DNA of 64,000 nt from Quillaja saponaria (taxonomy: Eukaryota > Streptophyta > Magnoliopsida > Fabales > Quillajaceae). Below, piece after piece: positions 1 to 12,732 of the stretch. The notes under the pieces were generated by a model. It had not been told where the DNA came from and searched no databases. It worked only from the letters and a program-made list of their open reading frames with translations. Within the stretch, counting starts at the first letter, position 1; the number at the start of each line of letters is the position of its first letter. Position numbers and translations under genes: made by a program. The stretch spans positions 5,518,001-5,582,000 of the forward strand of contig CM055609.1 of assembly GCA_029379385.1 (NCBI GenBank), given 5' to 3'.

Positions 1-111
1 TGTACTGCTCAAATATGTAGGCAACTATATATTTGGTTTATGGGCATAAGTTCAATTTCATTTGCTTAATGGTTGCTTTTACTAATATTTGCTGGCCTTG
101 GAAAAATTTAG

Positions 112-247
112 GTACAAGCAGTCCGTGGAGCATACAAGTCAGTTTATTGAGAAGTTGGAGAAAGTGCTAGAAGAGTACCTCAAGCACCTTGCACGGTACA
201 AGGAAGGAAAAACTAGACGCACTGAAGATGATTGGAGAAAGTGCTAG
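112..247 (+). CDS. 3'-terminal exon of an unrecognised gene (5' part outside window)
   Basis: An acceptor (pyrimidine-rich tract ending in TTTAG) at 110-111 opens an exon. Only one of its three phases is open, giving about 44 residues to a TAG at 245-247. The peptide is highly charged and helical-looking (EKLEKVLEEYLKHLARYKEG), so it may be the end of a coiled coil. The stop arises inside a second copy of an imperfect 77-bp tandem duplication. I do not recognise the family, and the upstream exons lie outside the window. The strand and splice site are reasonably supported; the function is unknown. Confidence 0.4.
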
Positions 248-300
248 AAGATATTGCAGGCACTTTGAGCAGTACAAGACAGGGAAACAAGATGCACTAA
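155..300 (+). repeat. imperfect 77-bp tandem duplication across a stop codon
   Basis: TTGGAGAAAGTGCTAGAAG at 155-173 recurs at 232-250, and similarity continues downstream (AGCACCTT/GGCACTTT, GTACAAG, then GATGCACT against ACGCACT). The 77-bp period is not a multiple of three. The second copy is therefore read in another phase and immediately supplies the TAG. Confidence 0.6.
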
Positions 301-1367
301 AAGATTCTAGTTCATACATGATTGATAATTGAGATTTCTATCTATCTCGCAGCATTTCTGCAATGGCCAGAACATATAGTCTTTCAGCTTTTTCCACACC
401 AGCATTCCATACAGCTCCTACTCAAACAGTTCATTTTTCTACAACATTACAAACAGCTAAACCAAATATGCATCCCTTGAAAGTTGTCTCCCCCGGGATG
501 TCTGAGTTATTTACAGCTATAAACAAATCTTAAAATGTAAGCTATGCTTTTGTTCAATTTTATTGTTTTCTCTGTTGACTGTTTTTGTTAATGTCGTAAA
601 TTTTTTATTCTTGGCACCAAAAATAATGAACTTTATTTGGTTTTACTTACTGATTTACCCTTCACAGTTTTTCTGCATGCTTAGACTTAATTCTTGTACA
701 AAATCTGTATACAGCCGGGGAATCTCAGTAATGTTTTCAAACTAACATTGAGGAATGAGGGTGACACAGTACATAATGATTGAATGGTTTCTAAGCAATC
801 TGTGCACACTGCACGTGTTGACTGTTAAACGAGCCCACACCCTGCACTCAAATATTCCCTTGGAATGTTGAGAATAAATGCACCATGAACGATAGTCGAT
901 GAGTGCTGAAATGGAAAAAAAGAAAAAAGAAAAAAAGGAGACATTTTCTGAAGCTTTTGTACTTCAAATTAGTTGAGATATGGGATTCCACCTGTACGGT
1001 GACATAATGTAAAGAATTTTTGCGTAGAGTTCTTGCCATTTGTTTTTATAGTCATAGAAATACACTTTTGAAAGGCTGCGGTAGAGGAATAAGCTGGCAT
1101 GAGAAAGTGAAGTGTGGTAGAAAGAACATGGTTGATAATGGAATTAAGGATATGTTCCATTCAAAAATATTCCTAATTCCACTTTGGACGTAGCTACTGT
1201 TTCCTCTCTTCTCTCAATAACTATAGCAGTGAAAAGCCAAACAAAAGTAAATATTCTTCATACATGATCACCCTGGCCATTTCTACCTATAAAAGAATGG
1301 TACTTGTCTTTCTTGGCATTGTATCACTTAAGACAATCAAAGTAGTAATCCAAGAAGGAATCTGAAG
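248..1367. other. intergenic, annexin upstream region
   Basis: This stretch should hold the 3' UTR of the left-edge gene and the upstream region of the first annexin. Open frames here are short and unconvincing. A purine-rich tract of A and G lies at 917-938. A TATA box near 1288 is listed separately. Confidence 0.5.
1288..1295 (+). promoter_or_regulatory. TATA box of divergent annexin gene
   Basis: TATAAAAG lies 80 bp upstream of the proposed ATG at 1368. That distance fits a plant TATA box with a short leader. It supports the unusual first exon as a real transcription start region rather than decayed sequence. Confidence 0.45.
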
Positions 1368-2685
1368 ATGGGTAGCAGTTCTTGTCAAAGTGGACACCAA
1401 TATGAATTGGATTGCCAACACCTTCATTGTTATTTCTCTGGTTAGTTCCTTTTCTTTGTTTTCATTTGGCTGCAAACATAACTCTTATGGGAAATTCGGA
1501 AGAGTCTTAAGGGAGAAACAAGTAATACTCTGTTATTCTGTTTTACTATAACCGTGTAATGGCCAAGTATAAACCTTTTACTATTTTCGTATACAAATTA
1601 CAGGCAAAGGTACAATCAACAATGAAAGGCTTGTGGACATTGTGTTACACAGAAACTGCCATGAGCTCAAGGTCATTTGCCAAACTTATAATGCCCTCTA
1701 TGGCCAGGAACTTCTTCATGTCATGTCAGCTGCTCAAAGGAATAACCCATTTGCTGTAAGCATGATTAATTACTTGAAAATAAAGCTTCTTAACATCTAT
1801 TAATGGCCTAAATTATGATATTCTTCGCTGATAAATTATATAAATATATATAGAGGGCAGCTTACCTTAGCATGCGTGAACCACAAGAACGTGATGCTGA
1901 AATAATGAGGAATTCACTTTTTGGAGGGAATTTAAATCTCAACACTCTCATTGAGATTGCCTGCACTAGGCCTTCGTCAGAGTTGATGTGTATTAAGCAG
2001 TCATATCGTTCTTGGTACAATTCTGATCTTGAACAGGATGTCAATGTGAAAATAAATGGTGGATACAAAGAGGTATCTTCTTATCTTACCCATTAAAAGT
2101 GACTTCTTGTCCAACGTTTTGCTTTGTCTGACACTATTGTACTCATGAGAATCTTGTTGCCCTTTTTAGATTCTGCTGGCAGTTTTGAAGTCATGTCGCA
2201 ACTATAATGGCAAAGCAGACATGAGCATGGCAATGTGTGATGCCAAGACTCTCTATGAAGCTGTGGAAAGTGGAAGAACCATTGATCAAAAGACTATTCT
2301 TTCACTATTGAGTCAAAGAAATACTGGCCAACTTAAATATATACTTATCTCCTTCAAACAGCTCTATGGTCATGAATTCTCCAAGTTAATTAAGCAAAGA
2401 AAATGTGGACAATTTGGAAGGGAACTTCGAATCATCATTCGTTGCATACAAAACCCGGAGAAATTCTTTGCAAAGCTTCTAAGAATGAAGAATGCTGATT
2501 CTAGGGAGCTCTTGATCCGAATAGTTATAACTAGGTCAGGGATAGACATCAAAGATATACACAAGGCTTTTTCTGCCAAAACAGGAAGCTCTCTTGAGAC
2601 CCTGGTGAAAAGGGAATTTAACAACAATAAGGATAAAAACAATGACATCGTAGCTAGTCTCTTGGTTAGACTGATCAAAGGCTGA
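1368..2685 (+). CDS. divergent plant annexin
   Basis: Four exons join in phase: 1368-1440, 1604-1755, 1854-2072 and 2170-2685, giving 319 residues, about the usual plant annexin size (about 316). Exon 1 ends in one base of a Gly codon, exactly as in the canonical annexin at 35.8 kb. Seen: repeat 1 GKGTINNERLVDIVLHRN, keeping His40; repeat 2 LIEIACTRPSSEL; repeat 3 TILSLLSQRNTGQL; repeat 4 ELLIRIVITRSGID. Annexins bind membrane phospholipids in a calcium-dependent way. The type-II site GxGT-D/E is altered in repeat 1 (extra residue, Trp replaced by Lys) and missing in repeat 4, so calcium binding is probably weak or lost (inference). The third canonical coding block is fused to the last one: the intron between them is absent. 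The N-terminus is Cys- and His-rich. Closest named subfamily uncertain. It could be a recent pseudogene, but every frame is intact. Confidence 0.85.
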
Positions 2686-5600
2686 AAGGGAATGATCATG
2701 CGCATCCATTTCTTACCGCATATAGTATAGAGTAAATCAGAAACTCTTGGAAACAAAAGAGCAATTTGGCCATTTCTTACCGCATTTTTTCTCTAGGCTG
2801 TCATCAAATTGTGTAAGATTAAATTTTCTTTTTAAGTTTCTCCTTGCTATATATTTCTATATAATTGAAAACCATATATTAAATTGTACTTGTTTAAAGT
2901 TAGCTACTCCTCCAAATCCCTTATGCTTAAGGTATTTCACTAAACTATTTTGTCTTTAAAGATGTCCTTCCAACAGCTTTAAGATTTATAAACAATATTT
3001 TAATCAAACTTTACATCTGAAAATGTACCCAACTCCAACCAATATTGCTTCTCTGAGATTCCAGCTTGTCTGAATATAAAAATTCAACTAGCTACACTGG
3101 AAAAAAGCTATCCAAATTGGAGATTTTCACAGATGACAAACACCAGTAATTGACAAAAACTCCCGAGGATTGCTTAGAGGCAATTCCCATTTCTGAAAAA
3201 GAAGACAACGCTTAATAAGAGAAGCTTATCACAGATTCACTGAAAAAGTTAAGGCATGCAATATAATTTTCTTAAGAAGGGGACATTTTTCAAGTAATGG
3301 CCTCAAAACATGACCTTCTTGGCTTTTAAATAGTACTATTTCGTTTACTTGGAATTTGAATGGTACTACTACTAATTAATCAGACAGACGGGGGAAACAA
3401 ATTGTTGTGCTGGTATTTTAATCAACTTGGTATGTAAATGTAATATTGATCCTAGTTTTATTATATTTGAGACACATCCGTGTTGGTTTGTAATGATTTT
3501 AGACTTTATGTCACTACTCTTGACAAAACCTGTTGCATTTCTTAGCTAATAATAAATTTCCTATTACCAAAAAATTTGTACTAACCCATTAACTATAATT
3601 AAAGGTAGAGGTGCATTATGAATATATTGGCTTAACTCTTTCTAAAAGGTGAGATATGGTTTTGTTTTTGAGTTCAAGTAATGTGACATAAAAATCAATT
3701 GATTGTCACATGATTTATCTCAGCTAATCTCGTCTCTTATGCTCAACGAGATTATCCATCTATGTTAGGCAAAAAGAAAATAAAAATAATTAATTTAATT
3801 AATTGTCACTTGCTTGTAGCTTTATCTGTTTGTAATTGTACATAAGAATATTCAAAATCCACTGAATACCTGAAAAAATGTAACTACATACGGAGAAAGT
3901 CAATACAGAGCTAGACAAACTTCTAAATCTATCAAAAAGCAACTTACTACTCCAAATATTTACACCAGCAAAGCTAGCAAGAGCATGCAAAGTTGTTATT
4001 GTAGCAATAGTACGTACCAAGTAGATAGCTAGCCTAATTGCCTGCCCATATTGACCAGAATACCATTGCCACCAGTAAATTTCTATGCATATGAATGACT
4101 GTACCCGCTGCTTATTTCTATGAATATGAATGACAGTACCTGCTGCTTCTGCAACCTGATCTGCCTGACAATCATACACAGAAATGTAGCTAGAGAGATA
4201 TGCATGCATGTGCACAAATTGCAGTAGCCAGTGCCAATGACTATTTATTATACTTGCGAATTGCATCACGGTTTTTACTTTTTAGTCATAGGCCTGTATG
4301 ACATGCCACTCTCATCACTGATACTATCATATGTCACAGGTGACTGAGTATCACGTGTGGAGAGGTAGATGCTTTTAATAGCAGAACACCAGACCAGGAC
4401 CACAGAGTAGTCTAATTAACATTTAATAAATAAATAAATTCTTTCTGATTTTTTAGATCATTATAATTAGTAATAAATTTCTTAGAGTAAGTTTCAAAAA
4501 CCAAAACAAATATAATATTTCTTTGCTTAAGAAAAAAAAGAATTGTATATACCTAGCTAGTGGTGGTGTTATTTTACTAATTCATGTACATACTATGCTA
4601 CCTTATGGTGAACGAGAAAAAATTGATACACAACTATAAAGGAACCAGTTCAATGACACTCAAGTTGGATAGTTAGTCTTATATAATGTATCGTAAAAAA
4701 GATTAATAAAATATAAGCCATTTTTTTATACTTACAAGAAAGTTGTTTTTAATCAAAACACTACTTGATGATTAGTCATGTTAAATAATATTTTTATTCT
4801 CTAATACAGTAAATCATGAAAATTGTAAAAGATTCAACTGTTAATAAACATATCACCTTAAATTGATATGTCCTTGACGATTTAGTTTAGATTTTTCTAT
4901 TTTCAATATAATTAATCAGTATAGTATCACAAACTTGTAAATTAGTTTAGTTTTTTTTTTCTTTTTGATGTAATAAATCGTTATAATTTTTGAAAACTTA
5001 CTTGTTAATTTAGATTTGTTTCTATAACATAAATCGTCATAATTCTTTGACGACTTAAGTGTTATATTAAATTTTCTTTTAAATGTAAGAAAATTTTTTA
5101 AAAGAAAATTGTTCGAATATAAAACGATTTAAGATTTATTATATACTTATAGAAATTAGTTGAGTATCCAAGGAATTAAGTGGTAGTTTACCTAAGTATT
5201 GAAAAAATTATTTGTTGGTAAATATTATTTAACTAGTCAATAAAATTTAAAAGAAGTTAACAATTTATTGGTTAGTAATTACTTAAAAGAATAATCAAAT
5301 CAGAATAAAACTGAAAAAACATTAACATATGCACCTTTGTCAATAATTACTTATTTCAAAAAAAATAAAAAAATCATGTCTTGTAATTTCCAAAATTACA
5401 CATGTATAACACTAACAGTAATTATTCAAAAATAATTGCTCTTAATCTTAATTTTAAATTATTAAGATAAGATCGAATACATTGACATTAACAGAACAAA
5501 TTGATACGCATGACATGAATTGTTTTTGGGTATTCATTCCTGTTCAATTGTAATAAATTGCTTGAGACTCAAAATTCAATTTGCCAATGAGTTGCAGAGT

Positions 5601-6741
5601 TGGGCTAAAATATTTGCAAGCGACATAATTTAATAGCTGGAAATTTATAGTGGGACTTAGAAAGAAGCAGAAGAAGTGCAAGAACACAAGGAAACAAAAA
5701 AGATTCAAATGAGTCAAGCAACAGATTCAATGAACAAAGTGTGGCTATGGAATTGTCCTATCATGTAGGGGACTGTATTTATTTATGGCCTCAAAAGAAT
5801 ATAACTTTTGGATTCCATTGAAAGCTGAAGTATTGTCTGTATTGCAATATTAACCAAAACAAAGAACTTTACTGTGTAATCAAGTCAATAGAAGCTTGAG
5901 AAGAAAAATTGAAACAAAGTATTTTCCTTTTCTTTCAGAAATTAAGAGAGATTTGTGAATTACATTAGCAGGAACACCATTTCTTCCTTGTAAATCCCAA
6001 AACCCTTGTGGGTGACACCACTATACCAGTTGGTTGTATTAATGACATTACTCTATACGGTAAATGAATCGCACGTAAAATTTATTTTTTACTAAAAAAA
6101 CATTATATTATTTCTTACATATATTTATATCCTGAAATTTACACAAACTATCTATAATATTTTTAATTATATAAATATAAAATTATCATGCATTTCTAAA
6201 AATCAATGTATGTCAAGCACTAGTTTTTTTTTGTTTTTTGTTTTTTTAACATAAAGAAAGAATAAACAATTTATCAAATAATTGTACTTGTTATTCATAA
6301 TCACTCATAGTCATTGATTGATGTCACACAAGGTAGTTTACAATTTTTTATATAAATAGAAAAACATTGAATACTTTATTACTTATCTCAAAAAATAAAA
6401 TAAAATCTCCAAAAGAATTGTCAATGCATAGAGCAAAGTGGGTAATGGGTATACAGTATAGTATAGAGTACAGACTTCATAGTATAGCATATAGTATATA
6501 GTACACATGTCTGAGAAAGAGAGTGACTTGTCAGGACTGAGTACACCTGTGTTACAAAAAGATTACCCTTTTTAATAAAAGCAGAGTCTACCTTCACTGT
6601 GCCATGTCCCTCTATATTCTATCTGTATTAGGCATTTACTGCTTAGCTAAGAAACGCACCCTAATGGCCTAAGTAACCAAATCCCCAGAACAAGTCCTCC
6701 AATATTCTCTCTGTTTTGGGCAAAAGCTCCATTCAATTTCA
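2686..6741. other. A/T-rich intergenic region without recognised gene
   Basis: About 4 kb between the annexin and the PHP gene. It is strongly A/T-rich with many homopolymer tracts. At 4895-5075 are diverged, roughly 80-bp-spaced copies of a motif like AATCGTCATAATTTTTGA. They are followed by a 14-bp inverted repeat (arms 5070-5083 and 5097-5110) around a 13-base loop. At 6440-6510 there is a run of GTATAGTATAG-type repeats. One 156-codon minus-strand frame (3799-4269) is the only long open stretch and resembles no family I know. Confidence 0.5.
4079..4148 (+). repeat. 35-bp tandem duplication, two copies
   Basis: Copies at 4079-4113 and 4114-4148 are head-to-tail and differ at about three positions (for example TATGCATATG against TATGAATATG). 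The duplication lies inside the 156-codon minus-strand open frame. Because 35 is not a multiple of three, that frame reads the two copies differently. Confidence 0.75.
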
Positions 6742-9700
6742 ATGGTCGGAGACGTTCACGTGCTTCAAAGTATTAACAATTCCAGTAAGGATAATTCAAG
6801 GAAGGCAAAGGAGAAAAAGAAGAAGAAGAAGAAGCGAGGTGGGAGTAAGAAGAAGATGAATGTTGAGCAGAGTTTGGCTTTCAAGTCTGTGAGCGAATGG
6901 GTATTCTTGGATCAGTCTTCTTCTTCTTTAGTTTCTTCTGCTGCTTCCTGTGTTGTGGATGATTTTGGCGTGCAGAAGTGTATTGGTAGAGGTGGAGAGA
7001 AGGTGGTGTTTGAATTGCATTCGCATTCGAAATGCAGTGATGGGTTTTTGTCACCTTCGAAGTTGGTTGAGAGAGCTCATGGAAATGGGGTCAGTTTTCT
7101 TTGTCTGTTTGCCTTTTCATTTCGTGCATGAATTATCTCAATTGGGTTGTGAAATCTATGGGTAGATGTGAGCTGCGTTTCGATTATTTTGTAGTTCTGA
7201 ATGATAGCTGCAATAATTGTTGCTTTTGTACTTACATTTGCTCTACTAACTCAGATAGTTACTGATAGATGCAAAAGAAAACATCTTTCTCCGCAGAAAC
7301 CCCAATAATAAACACCAACAAGAAGAAGGAAGATATACAAAAAGTCCTTGGAGGAATAAATTTCGAATCTTTTTATGTATCAATTGTTTATCATGGTTAA
7401 TTTATACCAAAAAATGGTGAGAATGTTCTAAAAAAAAAACAAAATTTTGGATTACTATGAGCTACATCTTTTTTATGATGTATCATTTATATATTTAGTA
7501 GGTGAATATATGGAACCGCTGTTGCATTTTTTATGCATTTGATTTGAAGAGACTACTACTACACCTGTTTATATAGATCATAAATTATTATGTTTACAGT
7601 GTTGTAGAAAGGTGGTTTCCTTGTTGCATATGGACTTTGATAAAGCACTTGAAGTTGCAATAGAACAATAGTAAAAAGAAGAAAACAATCTGAACTTTAT
7701 ATTGTCTATCATGGTTTTCTCTGCATGATTTGGCTCAAATGGTGGGATACTGGCTTGTGGATCTTGCCCTGGTCTCAACCTAGATAAGCATAGTAGTTTG
7801 TTTTTAACTATGTTAAAGGTGTAAACAAATAATCATTATTTTTTAGATCCTTGCCTCCATTCTAAATTCATTTTCTACTGGGACTAGTGAGGTCAACAAG
7901 TTGTGCAACTGGGTGATAAATATATGTGTTACTTGTTAGATGTGAAGTTGCAGGTTTAGATTAAGGAAGCACATTTATAGCAAAATCATTGATGGATTAT
8001 GTTGATCTTTCATCATCTTTCTGTTAATAACTTATCTTTTTAATGAGTTTTATTTGATCCACTTCAGTGCAGATAAGACCATACATAGTGTTTATCCTAG
8101 GTCATTTCATCTGACAACAACTCTTGTCCCTATAAGAGCAAGATTGAAATGAGATAATGGATGCAAACGCATCCCGTTTTAAGTAAATAATTATTTTCAT
8201 ACCTATCAAAAAATTATTTGAAGTTTAGACTGTAACATATAAAATTTAACAAGTAACTACAAGAATTATGAGGCTGCACATGTATAGGAAGGCAATAGAA
8301 ATTTAGATGTATCTAGAAAACTTGTAGATAAGGTGATAATTTTTGAAAATCTAGTGGAGAGGACTGGGAAGATGCTCATGAAAGCTAAAATGCTTCGTGA
8401 AGGCTAATATCGTATTTATTTTGTTTAGTAGTTGTAAAATATATTATCACAAAAGTTAGCTAACCAAAACTTATACTGGAAATTATTCATACCCATACAT
8501 ATGAATAGCAGCCTGAGTAATTAAAAAATATTTTTATCTCTTGATTATGATTAGTTTCTGGATGCAATCTAGCACCATTTAATTAGTAAAATTTGCTCAT
8601 AACAGGTGAAAGTTCTTGCTCTGACAGATCATGATACATTGTCTGGCATCCCTGAGGCTGTGGAAGTAGCTCGTAGATATGGCATCAAGATAATTCCAGG
8701 CGTTGAAATTAGTACAATATTTACTCCAGGGTAATTTTCTAAATATTCTGGATGCATGATGCTAATAAAATTTGTGAAGCATTAACATGAATGCATAGTT
8801 TCTTCCTCCCTGACTGTTAACTTTTGTTGCTTTTCTTTACAGAATAGAGGTCAAATGCGTGCTAATCATGCATAAAACGATTTAAAATGGGAAAACAAAA
8901 ATCACAAAATAAGTTCATTTTCTCCTTTTATGCTTATCCTGTATAGACATTGATTGGCAGGGGAGATGCTGAAGCAGAGGAACCAGTTCACATTTTAGCA
9001 TATTACAGCAGCTGTGGACCTTCAAGATCTGAGGAGCTGGAAAAGTTTTTAGCCAATATAAGGGATGGTCGTTTTCTCCGTGCAAAAAATATGATCTTAA
9101 AATTGAACAACCTCAAGTTGCCTCTTAAGTGGGAGCATGTTTCCAGGATTGCAGGCAAAGGAGTTGCCCCTGGGAGACTGCATGTTGCCCGTGCTATGGT
9201 TGAAGCAGGTTATGTGGAAACTCTCAAACAAGCATTTTCCAGATATCTTTTTGATGGTGGACCTGCCTATTCTACGTAATATACTTAATTGATTGTTTTA
9301 ACTTTATTCAAGTACTTACTAAGGAAAAAATTACAGATGTGAGATTTATGTTATATATGTTTCAGGGGGAGTGAACCTCCTGCAGAGGAAGCAATTCGAT
9401 TGATTTGTGATACGGGAGGTGTTGCAGTACTAGCTCATCCATGGGCTTTAAAAAATCCTGTTGCTGTTATGAAGAGATTAAAAGAAGCCGGCCTTCATGG
9501 GATGGAGGTTCACAGAAGTGATGGAAAACTCGCAGGTAATGATTTGCTGTATAATCTTATAAGTGTGCATCATTCCTTTAAAATGTCATAAGTGATATGA
9601 CTTTATTAACATAATTTTGGATAAGTGACTCCCTTTGGATGTATTAGCCAATAGACTTTAATATAAAAATGATGATAATACACAACCATAAATCCCCTCC

Positions 9701-10538
9701 CCCCTAAATTTGGACATGTGACTTTCTTAGCATTAGCTATTGTATTATAGCCAATAGAGAAAAATTCAACTACTGTTAGAATTCACGTCTGCAATGGGAA
9801 AGCAAGGTTGTTCAAACAATTTAACCGGGGGCCTGACTATCAATTGAATGAAATTTGTTGAACTATATTTTAGCACTTGTTGGATACTTCTCTATGAGCT
9901 TTTAGGATGGACGCTGGTTAACATAATTGTTACATATAATCAATGTAAATCATGAAAGAAATCAATTCTTCTTGTCAACTTTTCAACTACTATGAGACAT
10001 TACAGGGCTTTTTTCTCGAGAATGATTTCAGTAGCTCAAACTTGAAGTATTATCTGTTAAAAGTTTTTTCTTATATTCGGTATTTGGTACTAATATCTAT
10101 ATTCTTCTTGTTTTGTCTACAGCATATAGTGATCTGGCAGATGTCCATGGCCTTCTTAAGCTTGGAGGATCAGATTATCATGGAAGAGGTGGGCGAAATG
10201 AATCTGAGCTGGGAAGTGTGAACCTTCCGGTGCTAGCGTTGTACGATTTCCTTAAGGTAGCTCGACCTATCTGGTGCAATGCCATCAGAGAAATTTTGGA
10301 GAGCTATGCTAAGGAGCCTACTGATTCTAATTTGGAAACAATTATGAGGTTTGGGAGAACCCGGGGTTTTAAAGGAGTTTCTCTCTTGAGTTGTGGAAAG
10401 GACTTGATTGATCGCTGTTTGCCTTTATGGTTGACAAATGAAGAGATGGAAAATGCAGAGTTTGAGGCTATCAAGTTGAAGCTCTCCAACATTTCAGTTA
10501 GTCAGGGAGGAGTTCAGGTTCTCATAGAGAGTAAATAG
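6742..10538 (+). CDS. PHP-domain metal-dependent phosphoesterase
   Basis: Five exons join in phase: 6742-7089, 8606-8730, 8961-9275, 9366-9535 and 10123-10538, giving 457 residues. The polymerase-and-histidinol-phosphatase (PHP) fold is clear from its metal ligands: ELHSHSKCSDG (His93, His95), LTDHDTLSG, PGVEIS, AHPW and GSDYHG. Bacterial relatives of this architecture (YciV / RNase AM) hydrolyse 3',5'-nucleotides or short RNA ends. The plant substrate is not deducible here. Plant homologues share the long insert around HILAYYSSCGPSRSEELEKF and the tail after VARPIWC. Residues about 22-38 are almost all lysine and arginine, which could be a nuclear or nucleolar signal (inference). Exon 3 was placed at the AG ending at 8960 because it restores phase and gives GGDAEAEEP after TIFTPG. 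The start follows the first ATG of exon 1. Confidence 0.92.
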
Positions 10539-12732
10539 CTTGATATTAAAGGATATAGTAACAGGTGCAAATATTCTACCATGCAATGCAATGCAATGAT
10601 ATATCCAATTGGTTGACATGAGTTTGTTTACTTCTCATTTTTTTCCCAGAATACTTTACAATCATTAGAAAACATTCAACTGTACTGTTCTACTAAACAT
10701 TATTTATGTATGTCTTCTGATTTCTTAAAATAGTTTTGCCTAGAATGTAGAAACATATGGTATCGGTAGCCGTTGAAAGAATCTTTGAAGCAGGATTTGT
10801 TCGACTTCATTAGATAAATCAGTTACTTGTTCACGGTGCTTTTTCAGTTCTGATATGTGTGATTCTTTGCTTTGTCTTAATGTAGAAAATGGCTAATGCT
10901 GCTTTCTAGAACCCATAGTCATGCATGTGCTCAATCTAAGCAGACCTCTTCTAAAATAATTGCTTTGTCTATACATTTTTTGGAGTAATGCTTTTCCTTT
11001 AAAATGTGGTCGTATGGGATTATTTTAGAAGAGGGACTGAAAAGAATCTTTTTTTAGAAATTATCGGTAATATTTTACAATTATAATTAAAATTCTTACT
11101 TTAATTATAATGAAGTGATAAATAACTATAAAATTCGATGCTCAACTTTATAAAATGACTATAATTTCAACTCATTTTTATCGTAAGTATAGTTGCAAGA
11201 ATCAAAATGATTACATTGTACTATGCCAATTTGTCATTTATTATCGTTAGCACGTTAACTTCATATTATACTACCATCATTGTGTAGAGAGATTGCCAGA
11301 GAAACGTAACTATCACAAGTAACCATTGAAGATGCCGATCACTACTGTCATAGATAATGACAGTCGTTGATAAAAATCGATAAAGACAATGACTACTACC
11401 GCTAATCCTTGCAAGAGAACAAATAATAATAATTGGAAGAAAACATTACCATCTTCAACCAGTAACAGCAAATCCTTTTGACTTTTATAAAAATTATTCT
11501 GATTGTTTGTGTGATCAAACTAATAACAAACACACCCTAAAAGTTTTGTTTTCTTTCTGCTTATTCAAAATAATGTCAAAGTTCTCCTTAGATTATCATT
11601 ACCTATATGAGTTCCCTTGGACTAATGAAGGTATTTTTCTTCATAAGTGATATGTTGCTCCAAGATTGAGACAACAAAAAGGAAAAGCAATAAAAGTTAA
11701 ATTCACACAATTTTTTATTTTATTTTTTTGGGTGAAAAATTTACAAACAACATAATATGGTGGAAGGTGGAATGGAACATCACTTCATATCCAATGGAAA
11801 TCAGATTGATCAACGACCGTAACAGGTCCAGAGTCCATATCGTTGTCTATAAAATACATCGGGCGTATCTCTTTTTTCTTATATAAATTTTACCTATAAA
11901 TTAACAGAGCCTGAACCTTCTTAAGAGGCTTAGCCTTCTCAACAGTGAAGGACTTTTTTGATTTAGTTATTACGACAGTTATAGCTAAAACCGAATTGCT
12001 TATGAACCCATTGACCTAGTAACACTATTGCGACAGGAATAAAAATCAAATATAATCCCAAATATGCCACCTTATTATAACTCAAAAGGTTACTTTAATC
12101 ATTTTGTTTTCTGGGGGGTGCAGGGAGGCCACAAGAAAGAGGCTCAAGACATTCTCAATGATTCCTTCAGCTGCAAATGAACCTTTCAGTCCCCAGTTCT
12201 GCTCAAATTTTCTCCGGAAAGAAAACCGACTCCAATTACAACACATGCCTACTTTTCCACTTCTGCCAACCCAGGTAACAGTAACATGAAATGGATATTC
12301 ATGTTCTAGCATTCATTTTGAACCAGTACAATTCCAGACATCTTTCTACCTTTACACCCTAGTTAGAACACAATAGGCAGCGCATATAATATGATGATTT
12401 AGTTACATTACAAATTCTGCATGATCACATCAATCAGATGAGTTTGGACAGACCGACTCACATCTTGAGGCGGCAAAACTGTCTGGAAATCACTTGCCTT
12501 CACATATACACATTAACTTCCATATGTTTTTTGTAAAAGACAAAGAAATTTATATGCAAATCAAATGTATAACAACGGAAATGTTACATCAAGTGAGAAT
12601 ATTCACCTCATTCATCAACTGAACCTGTATTTGAGCAAGCAGTCCACAACAAAATTGTTTCAACAGAGTTCTCACCATCCTAATATATGTTCTGCAAAGA
12701 GTCAATTATGACACTGGAGGATGACAACAATG
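10539..12732. other. region between convergent PHP and ERGIC3 genes
   Basis: This holds the 3' ends of two convergent genes. Just after the PHP stop is a short CAATG repeat (about 10580-10600). Around 11.05-11.45 kb is A/T-rich DNA. A less A/T-rich block at about 12110-12275 is open on both strands and is flanked by AG and GT on the plus strand, like an exon, but no partner exons are visible. Most of 12300-12732 is probably ERGIC3 3' UTR. Confidence 0.45.
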
